Below, in pieces: positions 15,828-23,274 of a stretch of DNA of 55,454 bases (position 1 is the stretch's first letter; every line of letters starts with the position of its first letter). Source of the stretch: Mangrovactinospora gilvigrisea (lineage in GTDB: Bacteria; Actinomycetota; Actinomycetes; Streptomycetales; Streptomycetaceae); contig NZ_MLCF01000052.1 in assembly GCF_001879105.1 (NCBI RefSeq), positions 1-55,454 of the forward strand. The letters are read 5' to 3'. Position numbers and translations under genes: made by a program. The notes under the pieces are model-generated. The model saw only the letters and a program-made list of their open reading frames with translations. It searched no databases and had not been told where the DNA came from.

Positions 15828-15846
15828 GAGTCTCACAACCGTTGAC
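15828..15846 (+). repeat. 19-base direct repeat, copy 1
   Basis: GAGTCTCACAACCGTTGAC occurs here and again at 26576-26594 in the same orientation, there upstream of the IS110-family transposase. Flanking bases differ at both places. In this copy the end forms a small dyad with the next bases (CAACCGT TG ACGGTTG). It could mark an IS110 target or the remnant of an element end. Confidence 0.6.
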
Positions 15847-16266
15847 GGTTGGGGATGGGGCCGCGCCCAGGATTCGGCAGGAATCCGGCCTCGATGCAGC
15901 AACACCGGCACCGCGCGTGGCAGACGCGGCACACCGGAGCTGATTTCGTCGACGAGAAGCAGGAAAAGCTGCCGGCGACGACCAGGATTCCTTGACGGGG
16001 CGTCGAGTCGCAGCTGCCGACGGACGCCAGGAACACCAGCACCTGCACGGCGCTTGCTGGAGCCAGGACCGGGAGACGAACCGCCTGCTGCGCGCCGTGA
16101 TCGCGATCGGCCAGGCCTGCACGGCCACCGCCCCGAGCCGCCCCGCCGCCGGGCGGGAGGGCACGGGAACACACCTGGTGATTCGCCCCGGGCCATCGGG
16201 CCCTGACGCGGGGACGGTGCGCGAGCCCTTACGCCCCACCTGCCGCAACGCCCTTCGGGTGGTGCG

Positions 16267-16362
16267 GCGGGGCGGTGTCCTGGTGCCGGGGATCGGCGGC
16301 CCCGGCGGCACCCCGCCGCCCAACCAGCATGATCTTCAACCACCGGCTGACGCCGCGTCAAC
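16267..16362 (+). repeat. Dispersed intergenic repeat, copy 1
   Basis: About 95 bases here resemble 50837-50928 in the same orientation. Shared blocks in order: GCGGGGCGGTGTCCTG, GATCGGC, CCCCGGCGGCACCCC, a CGCCC-ACC block, GATC, and CGCTGACGCC or GGCTGACGCC followed by CGTCAAC. Both copies lie in gene-poor gaps and end about 300 bases before a gene. I see no ORF or terminal inverted repeat in it. Confidence 0.55.
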
Positions 16363-16652
16363 CAAGGCTCGCCGGACGAGACGGCTCCCGGGCCGGGTTG
16401 CGGGTACCGGCCCGAGAGCACCCCCGACGCTACCCTCCCCGCCCCTAGCCGAACGGCGCACCCCGCAACCCGGCACGACCTCCTGGCCCGCCGCGACACA
16501 GGGATCCGCATCAACGACGGCCGTAGAGCCGATCGAGAGGACTTGGACGGCCATCACCGGGTATCTGCTGCGGGGTGACGAGGCATCGCCTCGCATAGTA
16601 GAAAGTGGTGCCCCGCCCTACCGGCGTGGCGATCGGGTGAGGTGATGCGCTC

Positions 16653-17330
16653 GTGACTTCGGCCCCACAGGTCCGCGGCCTGCTGTCCGCACTCCGGCAC
16701 GCTCCCGGCGGCCTCCTGGCCCTGCGCCGGTTCCCGGCCCAGCACTGCGCCCGCATCCTCGACCTCGATGCCGTCACCGTCTCCCTGCAAGGCGCCGGCA
16801 AACCCGAACTCGTGTGGTGGCCGCAATCGACGCCCGGCGCGGTCGACATGGAGGACCTGCAGTACCTGCTGTGCGAGGGGCCGCTGATCGACGCCGCCAC
16901 CCACGTCCGCCCCGTGCTGGTCGCCGACCTGGAACTGGAGCCCCAGGACCGCTGGCCCGCCTTCCTCGCCGCCCCCGCCCCGAGCAGCTGGCCCCGCTCC
17001 GTGGCCGCCCTCCCGCTCACCGCCCAGGGCATCCCCATCGGCGTGCTCACCGGCTACCACCGGCAGCCCGGCGGCCTCAACACGCAGCGGCTGACCAACC
17101 TTCAGGCCCTGGCCCGGACCATCAGCACCATGGCCGGCGGCGCACCCGCGGCCGTGCCCGGGCTGCACCGCGCCGTGGTCCACCAGGCCGCAGGAGCCCT
17201 CGCCGACCACGAGGGCATGCCCCTGGCCGATGCCGCCAAAATCGTGTGCGCCCACCTGTTCGCCACCGGCCAACCCCTGATCGACGGCAGCCGCGCCCTG
17301 ATCGCCCACCCCGAGGCCGCCTCACCCTGA
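16653..17330 (+). CDS. GAF-ANTAR protein (short)
   Basis: GTG 16653 is preceded by GGTGAGGTG. The 225-residue protein has a GAF-type sensor domain (about 15-150; CARILDLDAVTVSLQGAG, YLLCEGPLIDAA, SVAALPLTAQGIPIGVLTGY) and a C-terminal three-helix ANTAR-like domain (LHRAVVHQAAGALADHEGM, ADAAKIVCAHLFATGQPL). ANTAR domains bind paired RNA hairpins and cause antitermination. It is convergent with, and 26 bases from, a second ANTAR protein gene. Ligand and RNA targets are unknown. Confidence 0.75.
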   Translation: MTSAPQVRGLLSALRHAPGGLLALRRFPAQHCARILDLDAVTVSLQGAGKPELVWWPQSTPGAVDMEDLQYLLCEGPLIDAATHVRPVLVADLELEPQDRWPAFLAAPAPSSWPRSVAALPLTAQGIPIGVLTGYHRQPGGLNTQRLTNLQALARTISTMAGGAPAAVPGLHRAVVHQAAGALADHEGMPLADAAKIVCAHLFATGQPLIDGSRALIAHPEAASP

Positions 17331-17356
17331 ACCCACCCGCCGACCGGGCCTCGCAA

Positions 17357-18181
17357 TCAGGGCTCCGGAGCGATCGCATGGGCGCGGGGCGGCCCCTGGG
17401 GATCCAGGATCTGCAACGCCAGGTCGCGCAGCGCGATCCGGCGATCGCGGGCGTAGCGGCGCAGCAGCGTGAACGCCTCGCCGGTCGTCAGCCGATGGCG
17501 TTCGGCGAGCACGCCCTTGGCCTGCTCGATCAGGATGCGCGAGGTCAACGCGCCTTCCAGCTGGACGATCGTGGCGTGTGCCTCGGCCAGCCGGCGCCCG
17601 GCCAGCAGACCGGTCGCCGCGGCCGCGGCGATCAGCTCCGCCCGCCTCCACGCCGCCTCATCGACTCCGGGCACCACTCCGCGGGTCTGCGGCGCGTGTT
17701 CGGGCTTGGCGGCGGCCGCCGACCGTGGACGGCCGCCGATCCGGCCGGCGGTGCGCAGCAGCGTCACCGCCGCCACCACATCCTCACCGCCGGTCAGGGG
17801 CAGCGCGCAGACCTGCGCGTAGCCGGCGGCACGCGCCTGAGCGGCCCAGGAGGGCCACCGGAGGCGGGCGATCGGATGGGTCAGCGGGATCCACGGCTGC
17901 CGCCGGCCCGAGCGCAGGCAGTCCGCCGCCGGGCCCGGTGCCCCGGCCACCGCGGCACGGGCCAGCTCCAGGGCGCGGGGCTCGGTGGCAACCGGGCCGG
18001 TCAGCTGCTGTCGGAGGCCGGCCTGGTAGCCCAGGGCCGCGGAGGTCTGCAGCTGGCGGGTGAGCAGGTGGCAGGTGCGCTGCAGGACGGCGGACGGGTC
18101 ATCGGCGGGTCTGGCCAGGTCCAGGACGGTCCGGGCGAGGTGGTCGGCGGCGAGTTCGGGGTCGCGGTCCGGCATGCCCAT
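17357..18181 (-). CDS. GAF-ANTAR protein
   Basis: Start ATG 18181 is chosen because GGAAAGGGGG lies just upstream; an earlier in-frame start at 18256 adds only a His/Pro-rich leader. The 274-residue protein has a GAF-type N-terminal part (VLQRTCHLLTRQLQTSAALG, GYAQVCALPLTGGEDVVAAV) and a textbook ANTAR domain at the C-terminus (ALTSRILIEQAKGVLAERHR, GEAFTLLRRYARDRRIALRD). It faces the first ANTAR gene tail to tail. Putative RNA-binding antiterminator; the signal is unknown. Confidence 0.85.
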   Translation of the reverse strand: MGMPDRDPELAADHLARTVLDLARPADDPSAVLQRTCHLLTRQLQTSAALGYQAGLRQQLTGPVATEPRALELARAAVAGAPGPAADCLRSGRRQPWIPLTHPIARLRWPSWAAQARAAGYAQVCALPLTGGEDVVAAVTLLRTAGRIGGRPRSAAAAKPEHAPQTRGVVPGVDEAAWRRAELIAAAAATGLLAGRRLAEAHATIVQLEGALTSRILIEQAKGVLAERHRLTTGEAFTLLRRYARDRRIALRDLALQILDPQGPPRAHAIAPEP

Positions 18182-18484
18182 GCCGGCCCCCTTTCCGTTT
18201 TCTGGATGGCGATGGTGACCTGCGGGGCAGATCCGCAGGCCGCTCTCGTTGTGCACCGGACGGGGACAGGGTCCGGTGAACGAAGAGCGCCTCAGCCTTC
18301 CGCAGGGACAAAGGTCAACTCAAGCAACAAGGACCGCGCGCCGGGTGACGGCCCGACAGGAGATGCCCGATCGAACACGGCGGATGCCACAAGCCTGATG
18401 AACCTGCCCGATTTTGAGTCGGCTGACGCGCCGTCCGTTCTCGGTGCGGTCCGCGGATTGCGAGGTTCACCTCGGCACTCGTGA
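18182..18484. other. Intergenic region with inverted repeats
   Basis: This 300-base gap has CTGCGG/CCGCAG arms near 18216-18234 and CACCGGAC/GTCCGGTG arms near 18257-18281, either of which could fold in an ANTAR leader RNA. A 28-residue ORF (18398-18484, starting MNLPDFESADAPSV) has no good ribosome site. I support no gene here. Confidence 0.35.
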
Positions 18485-19738
18485 TCAACCGGCGGTGGAC
18501 GGCCAGGCGAGCACCAGGCGGGAGCGCGGCCGACCCAGTACCCGGACGTGCGGGCCGGCGGGCGCGGGCGCATTGGGGGGCTGGGCGGAGAACTCGGCGT
18601 GGTCGCCGCGGTGGTCGCCCCAGTCGCCGATGGCCTGCGCCAGGCGTTCGGCGGTGCTGCGGGCGTGCGGGCCGTGGCCGATCGCGCCGAACTCGAAGGC
18701 CGTCCTCTTCGGGGTGGTGGGGCGGAACGTCAGATAAGCGAAGGAGTCTCCGTCGATCAAGGTTGCGCTGCCCGTGGCGGACGAGGCGGCGACCAGTCCC
18801 TTGTCGCGGGCCTCGCGGGTGGCGGCCAGCAGGGCGAAGTCGGGCAGGACGGTGGCCAGCCACAGCTCCAGATCCCCGTACGACTCCCTTGGGCGCAGGA
18901 CCAGTCCGGACCAGGCTTCCTGCGGCGGCGAGGCGAAGGCGGCGCGCAGACCGGCCTCGTCGGCCGGTACGCCGTCCTCGATGCGCAGCCCGATCCGCAG
19001 CGCCGCCTCCTGGCTGTCGCGCAGCGCGATCAGCTGCTGGCCGACGGCGCCGGCGCCGCGCATCGGCACGAAGCCGCACACCTCATGGTCGCGGGAGGCC
19101 ATCCGGCCGCCGTCGTGGTGAAAGGCGATCGAGCGGGTCAGCCCGCGAAACCGCAGAGGGACCACCAGGCGTCCGTCGGGGGCGAGCTGGTCGATCCAGG
19201 CCGGGGCGAGTTCGGCCGCCTCGACGGTGACGAGGATGCGGTCGAAGGGAGCCAGCTGCGGCACGCCGGCGTCGCCGTCCACAGCCTGCGTCTCGACGCG
19301 GCCATAGCCCGCAAGGTCGAGCAGGCGGCGGGCGCGGTCGACGACGGCCGGGTCGATGTCCACGGTGACGACCTGGCCGTCCTCTCCGACCAGTTCGGCC
19401 ACCAGCGCGGCGTTGCAGCCTCCGGAGCCGATCTCCAGCACCCGCATCCCGGGCCGGATCCGGGCCTGTTCCAGCATGAAGGCCTGGATGCGGGCCGCGC
19501 TGACCGACGACAGCGCGCGGCCCTCGGGATCCCGGACGGTCACCTCGACGCGTTCGGCCTCATACGCCTGCTCCGCGCTCGCCTCGGGAATGAACAGATG
19601 GCGCGGAACGGCACGGAAGGCCTGCTCCACCTCGGTGGTGCGCAGCGCGTCCAGGTCGCGCAGCTGCTGGATCAAGGCAGAGCCGAGTCGATTGAGGGTG
19701 CGGGCCGACGGCGTCGACGGTGCGGATGGAGCGGTCAT
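18485..19738 (-). CDS. PCMT-like methyltransferase of the FxLD-system type (copy 2)
   Basis: ATG 19738 with GGAGG six bases upstream. 417 residues: TTEVEQAFRAVPRHLFIPEA is the PCMT entry helix, VSAARIQAFMLEQARIRPGM leads to the SAM loop VLEIGSGGCNAALVAEL, then VVTVDIDPAVVDRARRLL and ILVTVEAAELAPAWIDQL. The C-terminal extension (about 230-390) has SFAYLTFRP and FGAIGHGPHARS, which align with copy 1 at 12898. This group is known mainly from lanthipeptide FxLD clusters. The gene diverges from the DUF5753/DUF6879 block. Confidence 0.78.
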   Translation of the reverse strand: MTAPSAPSTPSARTLNRLGSALIQQLRDLDALRTTEVEQAFRAVPRHLFIPEASAEQAYEAERVEVTVRDPEGRALSSVSAARIQAFMLEQARIRPGMRVLEIGSGGCNAALVAELVGEDGQVVTVDIDPAVVDRARRLLDLAGYGRVETQAVDGDAGVPQLAPFDRILVTVEAAELAPAWIDQLAPDGRLVVPLRFRGLTRSIAFHHDGGRMASRDHEVCGFVPMRGAGAVGQQLIALRDSQEAALRIGLRIEDGVPADEAGLRAAFASPPQEAWSGLVLRPRESYGDLELWLATVLPDFALLAATREARDKGLVAASSATGSATLIDGDSFAYLTFRPTTPKRTAFEFGAIGHGPHARSTAERLAQAIGDWGDHRGDHAEFSAQPPNAPAPAGPHVRVLGRPRSRLVLAWPSTAG

Positions 19739-20062
19739 GTCCGCCTCCGAAAGGGATGAGTTCGGGCGTGGGTGCAGGCCGCTTCGATCCCGGGCACGGT
19801 GAGCGCGGCGACACGCTCCGATGCCCCCCGCGACGGCGCGATGCTACGACCCGCCTCCGACATCAGCCAGCAGCCGCGCGGCCGCGGGCCGGCGATGTGC
19901 CCGAGCCGGTACGCCCCGGCACCCGCCAGCAGCGGGCGACCGGTGGACTCCCTTGCGGACACACGAAGGTGCAATCTTGTGCAACGTCCTGGCGAGCCAA
20001 CGTCGCCGGGGTGCAACCTCAAGATGGCTCACATACCCGCCCGGACCGGGGAGGCTGACGGG
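19739..20062. promoter_or_regulatory. Divergent regulatory region with TGCAA direct repeats
   Basis: Between the divergent methyltransferase and DUF5753 genes. TGCAA occurs at 19970-19974 and 19980-19984, exactly one helical turn apart (TGCAA-N5-TGCAA), and once more at 20012-20016 just upstream of ATG 20063. The same spacing occurs at 22330-22344, after the full-length DUF5753 regulator gene. These are likely binding sites of the HTH DUF5753 protein. No other feature was seen in the gap. Confidence 0.55.
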
Positions 20063-20671
20063 ATGCACGAAACCGAGCTGTGCACGCGGTGGGACGAACT
20101 GGAGCGCGACGGGCTGCGCCCCCTCCAGGACAAGCTTCGGCCCGAGTACGCCCAGGTGCAGCTGGAGAGGGACTACTCCTCCTGGCTCGTCCCCGGGCTG
20201 TTCCAGACGCGCGAGTACGTCACCCGGGTCCTGTCGGCGATCCGGGACATCAAAAGGCTGCCGGACGACGTCGCCTCCGCGGTCGAGGCCCGCATCGAGC
20301 GGCAGAGCATCCTTGAGGACCCCCGCAAGAAGTTCATGGTCCTCATCGAGGAGCAGGTCGTGCGCAACGGCTTCGGCGGGCCGGCGGTCATGCGCCCGCA
20401 GATCGACCGCCTCATCCACGCCGTGTGGCGCCCCAATGTGCACCTCGGCGTCATCCCCGCCAACTCCGACCGCCGCTGGTGGCCCGCGGAGACGTTCACC
20501 ATCATGGACGGCGACCGGGTCTCGGTCGAGCTGGAGACCCGCTACGTCAACCTCACCGACCCGGCCGAGATCGACCGCTATGTCGAGCTGTTCGCCGACC
20601 TCAGCCGGATCGCCCTGCACGGCGCGGACGCCGCCCGGTTCCTCGAAACGGCCCGCGACACCCTCAGCTAG
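20063..20671 (+). CDS. DUF5753 (Scr1-like) protein lacking the HTH domain
   Basis: ATG 20063 follows GGGGAGG. The 202-residue product starts directly with the helix before DUF5753 (LCTRWDELERDGLRPLQDKL) and continues YSSWLVPGLFQTREYVTRVL, the family hallmark, to the end (VELFADLSRIALHGADAARF). Full-length relatives, such as the one at 21476, carry about 75 residues of helix-turn-helix first. The in-frame upstream sequence is low-complexity and holds the TGCAA repeats, so the HTH is truly absent. It may be a partner or antagonist of the full-length protein. Confidence 0.78.
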   Translation: MHETELCTRWDELERDGLRPLQDKLRPEYAQVQLERDYSSWLVPGLFQTREYVTRVLSAIRDIKRLPDDVASAVEARIERQSILEDPRKKFMVLIEEQVVRNGFGGPAVMRPQIDRLIHAVWRPNVHLGVIPANSDRRWWPAETFTIMDGDRVSVELETRYVNLTDPAEIDRYVELFADLSRIALHGADAARFLETARDTLS

Positions 20672-20703
20672 ACCCGGGCACCACCAACCCTCAGGAGATC
20701 ACC

Positions 20704-20967
20704 ATGTCCCTGAAGTTCCTCGGGATCGACCCCGAATCGCCCGTCGACGAGTCCCCCACCATCTGGCTGGAGGAGGAGACCGGCGACCTGATCATCCAGT
20801 CCTGGAAGGCCGACGACCCCACCCTCACCCGGTGCAAGGAGGTCGGCTCCATCCCCGGACACTCCACCGACGTCCCGCCCGGCGAGACCGTCATACGTCT
20901 GCCCGCCGTCATGCGCCAGTTCCTCCCCCACGAAGGCGCGGTGAGCGATGCCCACCCTGGTGCGTGA
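20704..20967 (+). CDS. Small acidic protein of the DUF5753/DUF6879 cluster
   Basis: ATG 20704 with AGGAG seven bases upstream. An 87-residue acidic protein (SLKFLGIDPESPVDESPTIW, EEETGDLIIQSWKADDPTLT, ETVIRLPAVMRQFLPHE). Similar small proteins accompany DUF6879 and DUF5753 genes in streptomycetes as far as I recall; no fold is assigned. Its 3' end overlaps the DUF6879 gene by 20 bases, which supports coexpression. It could be the effector or cognate partner in a Scr1/Scr2-like pair. Confidence 0.65.
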   Translation: MSLKFLGIDPESPVDESPTIWLEEETGDLIIQSWKADDPTLTRCKEVGSIPGHSTDVPPGETVIRLPAVMRQFLPHEGAVSDAHPGA

Positions 20968-21460
20968 ACACCTGGCGAAGGCCGAGCGCTCCGCCGTCCA
21001 CCTGGAGACGCGCGACGCCTACATGCTGACCGATCCCGGCTTCATCGCCTGGCAGGACGGCCGGCGCCTGGATCCCAAAGACCGCGCATCCTGGTGGGGC
21101 GGCTGGCACGATGCGGTCGCCGACGCCGCGGGCAAAGGCGTGCGGCTGCGCCGGGCGCGCATCGTCTCCGAGCCGGTCACCGACTACATCCGCTACGAGT
21201 ACGACGTGACCTTCACCAACCTCGCGGCCGGCGAGGAGGTGCGGTGGCTCCCGCGCCGCCGGGCGTCCCTGATCGCCCTGCCCGGCAACGACTTCTGGCT
21301 GTTCGACGAGCAGGTGGTGGTCTTCAACCACTTCGCCGGCGACGGGCGCTCGGGCGGCATGGAGCTGTGCGGCGATCCGGCCGCCGCCCGGCTGTGCACG
21401 GATGCGTTCGAGGCGGTCTGGAACCGGGCCGTCCCCCACGCCGACTACCGGCCCGCCTGA
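20948..21460 (+). CDS. DUF6879 family protein
   Basis: ATG 20948 lies inside the end of the previous gene. The 170-residue protein has the signatures of DUF6879: AVHLETRDAYMLTDPGFIAW, GVRLRRARIVSEPVTDYIRY, EVRWLPRRRASLIALPGNDF, then WLFDEQVVVFNHFAGDGR. Members are cytosolic, of unknown function, and typically sit beside DUF5753 regulators, an arrangement compared with toxin-antitoxin pairs. The regulator gene follows 15 bases later. Confidence 0.82.
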   Translation: MPTLVREHLAKAERSAVHLETRDAYMLTDPGFIAWQDGRRLDPKDRASWWGGWHDAVADAAGKGVRLRRARIVSEPVTDYIRYEYDVTFTNLAAGEEVRWLPRRRASLIALPGNDFWLFDEQVVVFNHFAGDGRSGGMELCGDPAAARLCTDAFEAVWNRAVPHADYRPA

Positions 21461-21475
21461 CCCCGGGCGCCGCCC

Positions 21476-22324
21476 ATGCCGGCCCCGTCATCCTCCAGCG
21501 TCCAGCACGCGCGCAAGGCCCTCGGCGCGCGCCTGCGCGAGCTGCGCGAGGACGCGCGGATGACGGGCCGGCAGTTCGCCGCCCTGTGCGGCTGGTCCGG
21601 CGCCAAGGTCTCCCGGATCGAAAGCGCCCGGACCTCGCCCTCACCCGACGACCTGCGGGTATGGGCGTCGGTGTGCGGGGTTCCGGAGCAGAGCGCCGAC
21701 TTGATCGCCTCCCTGCGCAATGTCACCGACATGTTCACCGAGTGGCGGCGGATGGAACGCGCCGGCCTCAAGCAGGCCCAGCAGGCGCAGCTCCCGCTGT
21801 TCGAGCGCACCCGCCGCTTCAAGTCCTACTCCTCCTGGCTGGTCCCCGGGATGATCCAGACCGAGGCCTACACCCGCGCCGTCCTGCGGGCCGTGCAGAA
21901 ACGCCGGGGTCTGGTCGACGACGTCGAGGCGGCGGTCCGGACCCGGATGGAGCGGCAGCACATCCTCCAGGACGGCGGCAAGGTCTTCGCCTTCCTGATC
22001 GAGGAGGCCGTGCTGCGCTCCTGCCTGGGCAACACCGACGTGATGGTCGGCCAGCTGGGATCCCTCATCACCGTCTCGTCCCTGCCGAACGTGAGCCTGG
22101 GGATCGTGCCGATGGGCGTCAATCGGATGCGGATGCCCACCGAGGGCTTCTGGATCTACGACGACCACCAGGTCAACGTCGAGTTGGTCTCGGGATACCT
22201 GACGATCACCCAGCAGTACGAGATCGAGTTGTACGCGCAGGCGTTCGCGGAGTTCGCGGAGTCGGCCGAGTACGGGGCCGCGGCCCGCGCCCGGATCACC
22301 GCCGCGATCAACAGCTTCGGGTGA
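21476..22324 (+). CDS. XRE-type regulator with DUF5753 (Scr1-like)
   Basis: ATG 21476. 282 residues with an N-terminal XRE helix-turn-helix (about 12-70; RLRELREDARMTGRQFAALC, GWSGAKVSRIESARTSP) and the DUF5753 domain (about 100-275; SYSSWLVPGMIQTEAYTRAV, PTEGFWIYDDHQVNVELVSG). Members are described as Scr1-family antitoxin-like transcriptional regulators. Its likely DNA sites are the TGCAA-N5-TGCAA repeats upstream of the HTH-less paralogue and just after its own stop, before the next small gene. Confidence 0.88.
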   Translation: MPAPSSSSVQHARKALGARLRELREDARMTGRQFAALCGWSGAKVSRIESARTSPSPDDLRVWASVCGVPEQSADLIASLRNVTDMFTEWRRMERAGLKQAQQAQLPLFERTRRFKSYSSWLVPGMIQTEAYTRAVLRAVQKRRGLVDDVEAAVRTRMERQHILQDGGKVFAFLIEEAVLRSCLGNTDVMVGQLGSLITVSSLPNVSLGIVPMGVNRMRMPTEGFWIYDDHQVNVELVSGYLTITQQYEIELYAQAFAEFAESAEYGAAARARITAAINSFG

Positions 22325-22329
22325 AAATC

Positions 22330-22344
22330 TGCAAACCCGTGCAA
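22330..22344. promoter_or_regulatory. TGCAA-N5-TGCAA operator-like repeat
   Basis: TGCAA-ACCCG-TGCAA begins six bases after the DUF5753 regulator stop and 43 bases before the ATG of the next small gene. Sequence and spacing match the site at 19970-19984. It is probably an operator for the small-gene run that follows. Confidence 0.55.
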
Positions 22345-22386
22345 ACTCATGGCTGCTGTGATGTCCGGTTTCCTACCGTCCAAGGC

Positions 22387-22596
22387 ATGGCGGACATCGA
22401 CGCAGCGATACTCCTGCCGCCGGCCCGCGCGCTTCGTCGTCTCCCGGTGGATCGGGAGACCCTGGCGCGGCTCGGCGGCGAGGCGTGCATCGCCTGCGGC
22501 GCGGTGGCGGAGCTGCGGCCGGCGCGCATGGAGTTCACCAGTGACGGCGCCGGCGGCCTCTACGGCTGGCCGACCAGGGTCTGCCCGCAGCACTGA
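22387..22596 (+). CDS. Small Cys-pair protein, 69 residues
   Basis: ATG 22387. After a helix (ILLPPARALRRLPVDRETLA) it has GGEACIACGAVAELRPARME and ends with TRVCPQH, giving CxxC plus a later CxxH that could hold one zinc ion. It lies behind the TGCAA operator-like repeat and is the first of six small genes. Family not recognised; zinc binding is inference. Confidence 0.62.
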   Translation: MADIDAAILLPPARALRRLPVDRETLARLGGEACIACGAVAELRPARMEFTSDGAGGLYGWPTRVCPQH

Positions 22597-22623
22597 TCGA
22601 TCGAGCGGGACAGGGAGATGACG

Positions 22624-22782
22624 ATGGATCAGGACATGGCGGTGGAAGCGGACGAGGACGACGGGGCGATCCGCAGGGAGTGCGCCCTCGGCGAGGACCG
22701 CGAGGGAAGGGTCATCGCCGGATGGAGCGGGGCGGCGTCCGGCCTGCTGCCGCTTCCCGCCGGCGCGCTGGGGAGCTTGTGA
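22624..22782 (+). CDS. Small acidic protein, 52 residues
   Basis: ATG 22624 with AGGGAG upstream. An acidic N-terminus (MDQDMAVEADEDDGAIRREC) is followed by GRVIAGWSGAASGLLPLPAG. Its stop shares a base with the next ATG (TGATG), which is the main support for it being a gene. No motif or family seen. Confidence 0.45.
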   Translation: MDQDMAVEADEDDGAIRRECALGEDREGRVIAGWSGAASGLLPLPAGALGSL

Positions 22783-22991
22783 TGGCGGCCACGCGGCGGC
22801 GCCTGACGGAGGAGGAGAAGCGCCGGATCACCCTGAAGGTCGGGGACCGCGTCATCGACGACACCACCGGCGTCGAGGCACAAATCATCGCCCTGGGCCC
22901 CCACCAGGCCCGCGTCCAGGGCGACGCAGGCGGCCAATGGACGGCCCCGCGCGAGCGCCTCAGCCGCATCGAACAGCAGGGCCGGTCGTGA
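22782..22991 (+). CDS. Small basic KOW/SH3-like protein, 69 residues
   Basis: ATG 22782 overlaps the preceding stop. After a charged helix (RRRLTEEEKRRITLKV) it has short strands, GDRVIDDTTGVEAQIIALG and HQARVQGDAGGQWTAPRERL, which look like a small SH3-type barrel. Its stop overlaps the next GTG (GTGA). The fold is a guess from the alternation of strands; no family recognised. Confidence 0.55.
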   Translation: MAATRRRLTEEEKRRITLKVGDRVIDDTTGVEAQIIALGPHQARVQGDAGGQWTAPRERLSRIEQQGRS

Positions 22992-23206
22992 CCGCGGTCT
23001 TCGACAACCGGTGCTCCTACTGCCCCGGCCGAGGCCCGCTCGTCATCGTCGGCTGGGTCGAGGCGGCCTCGGGCCCCGGCTACCCGGTGCGCGCCTGCCG
23101 CGCCTGCCGCCGCACCGGGAAGGTCAAGGCAGACCAGGGCCTCACCCTCGTCAACTCCGCGCGGCCGGCAGCCGCCGGAAGCGCTCGTCCAGGGGCGCAT
23201 CCGTGA
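22988..23206 (+). CDS. Small zinc-ribbon-like protein, 72 residues
   Basis: GTG 22988 overlaps the preceding stop. Two Cys pairs, CSYCPGRG (residues 8-15) and CRACRRTG (about 37-44), resemble one half of a DnaJ-type zinc-binding module, with CxxCxGxG in the first and a CxxCxxTG in the second. Between them is LVIVGWVEAASGPGYPVRA. Zinc binding is likely; the role is unknown. The stop overlaps another GTG. Confidence 0.65.
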   Translation: MTAVFDNRCSYCPGRGPLVIVGWVEAASGPGYPVRACRACRRTGKVKADQGLTLVNSARPAAAGSARPGAHP

Positions 23207-23274
23207 CCGCCGCAGCGTGCGAGATGTGCGTGCGACGCATCGGCCTCATCGAACGGACGGTAAGCCTGAGATGA
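23203..23274 (+). CDS. Very small ORF, 23 residues, in the overlap chain
   Basis: GTG 23203 overlaps the preceding stop (GTGA) and its stop overlaps the next ATG (ATGA). It encodes 23 residues including CEMC. Too short for any claim of function, but overlaps at both ends and a CxxC like its neighbours support translation, if only to couple the flanking genes. Confidence 0.35.
   Translation: MTAAACEMCVRRIGLIERTVSLR

Larger units (their letters stand above)
15709..16652. other. Long stretch without a convincing gene
   Basis: All long frames here are arginine/proline-rich and lack recognisable motifs or starts. The region holds one copy of a 19-base repeat (15828-15846) and one copy of a dispersed intergenic repeat (16267-16362). 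It also includes the leader of the 16653 gene. Some pieces may be decayed coding DNA, but I cannot name any. Confidence 0.4.

Noticed and set aside
15621..16514. Minus-strand frame in the 15.7-16.6 kb gap
   Set aside because: Low-complexity Arg/Pro composition and overlap with the third NUDIX gene.
18398..18484. 28-residue ORF beside the second FxLD-type methyltransferase as a precursor peptide
   Set aside because: No Cys or FxLD motif, no good ribosome site.
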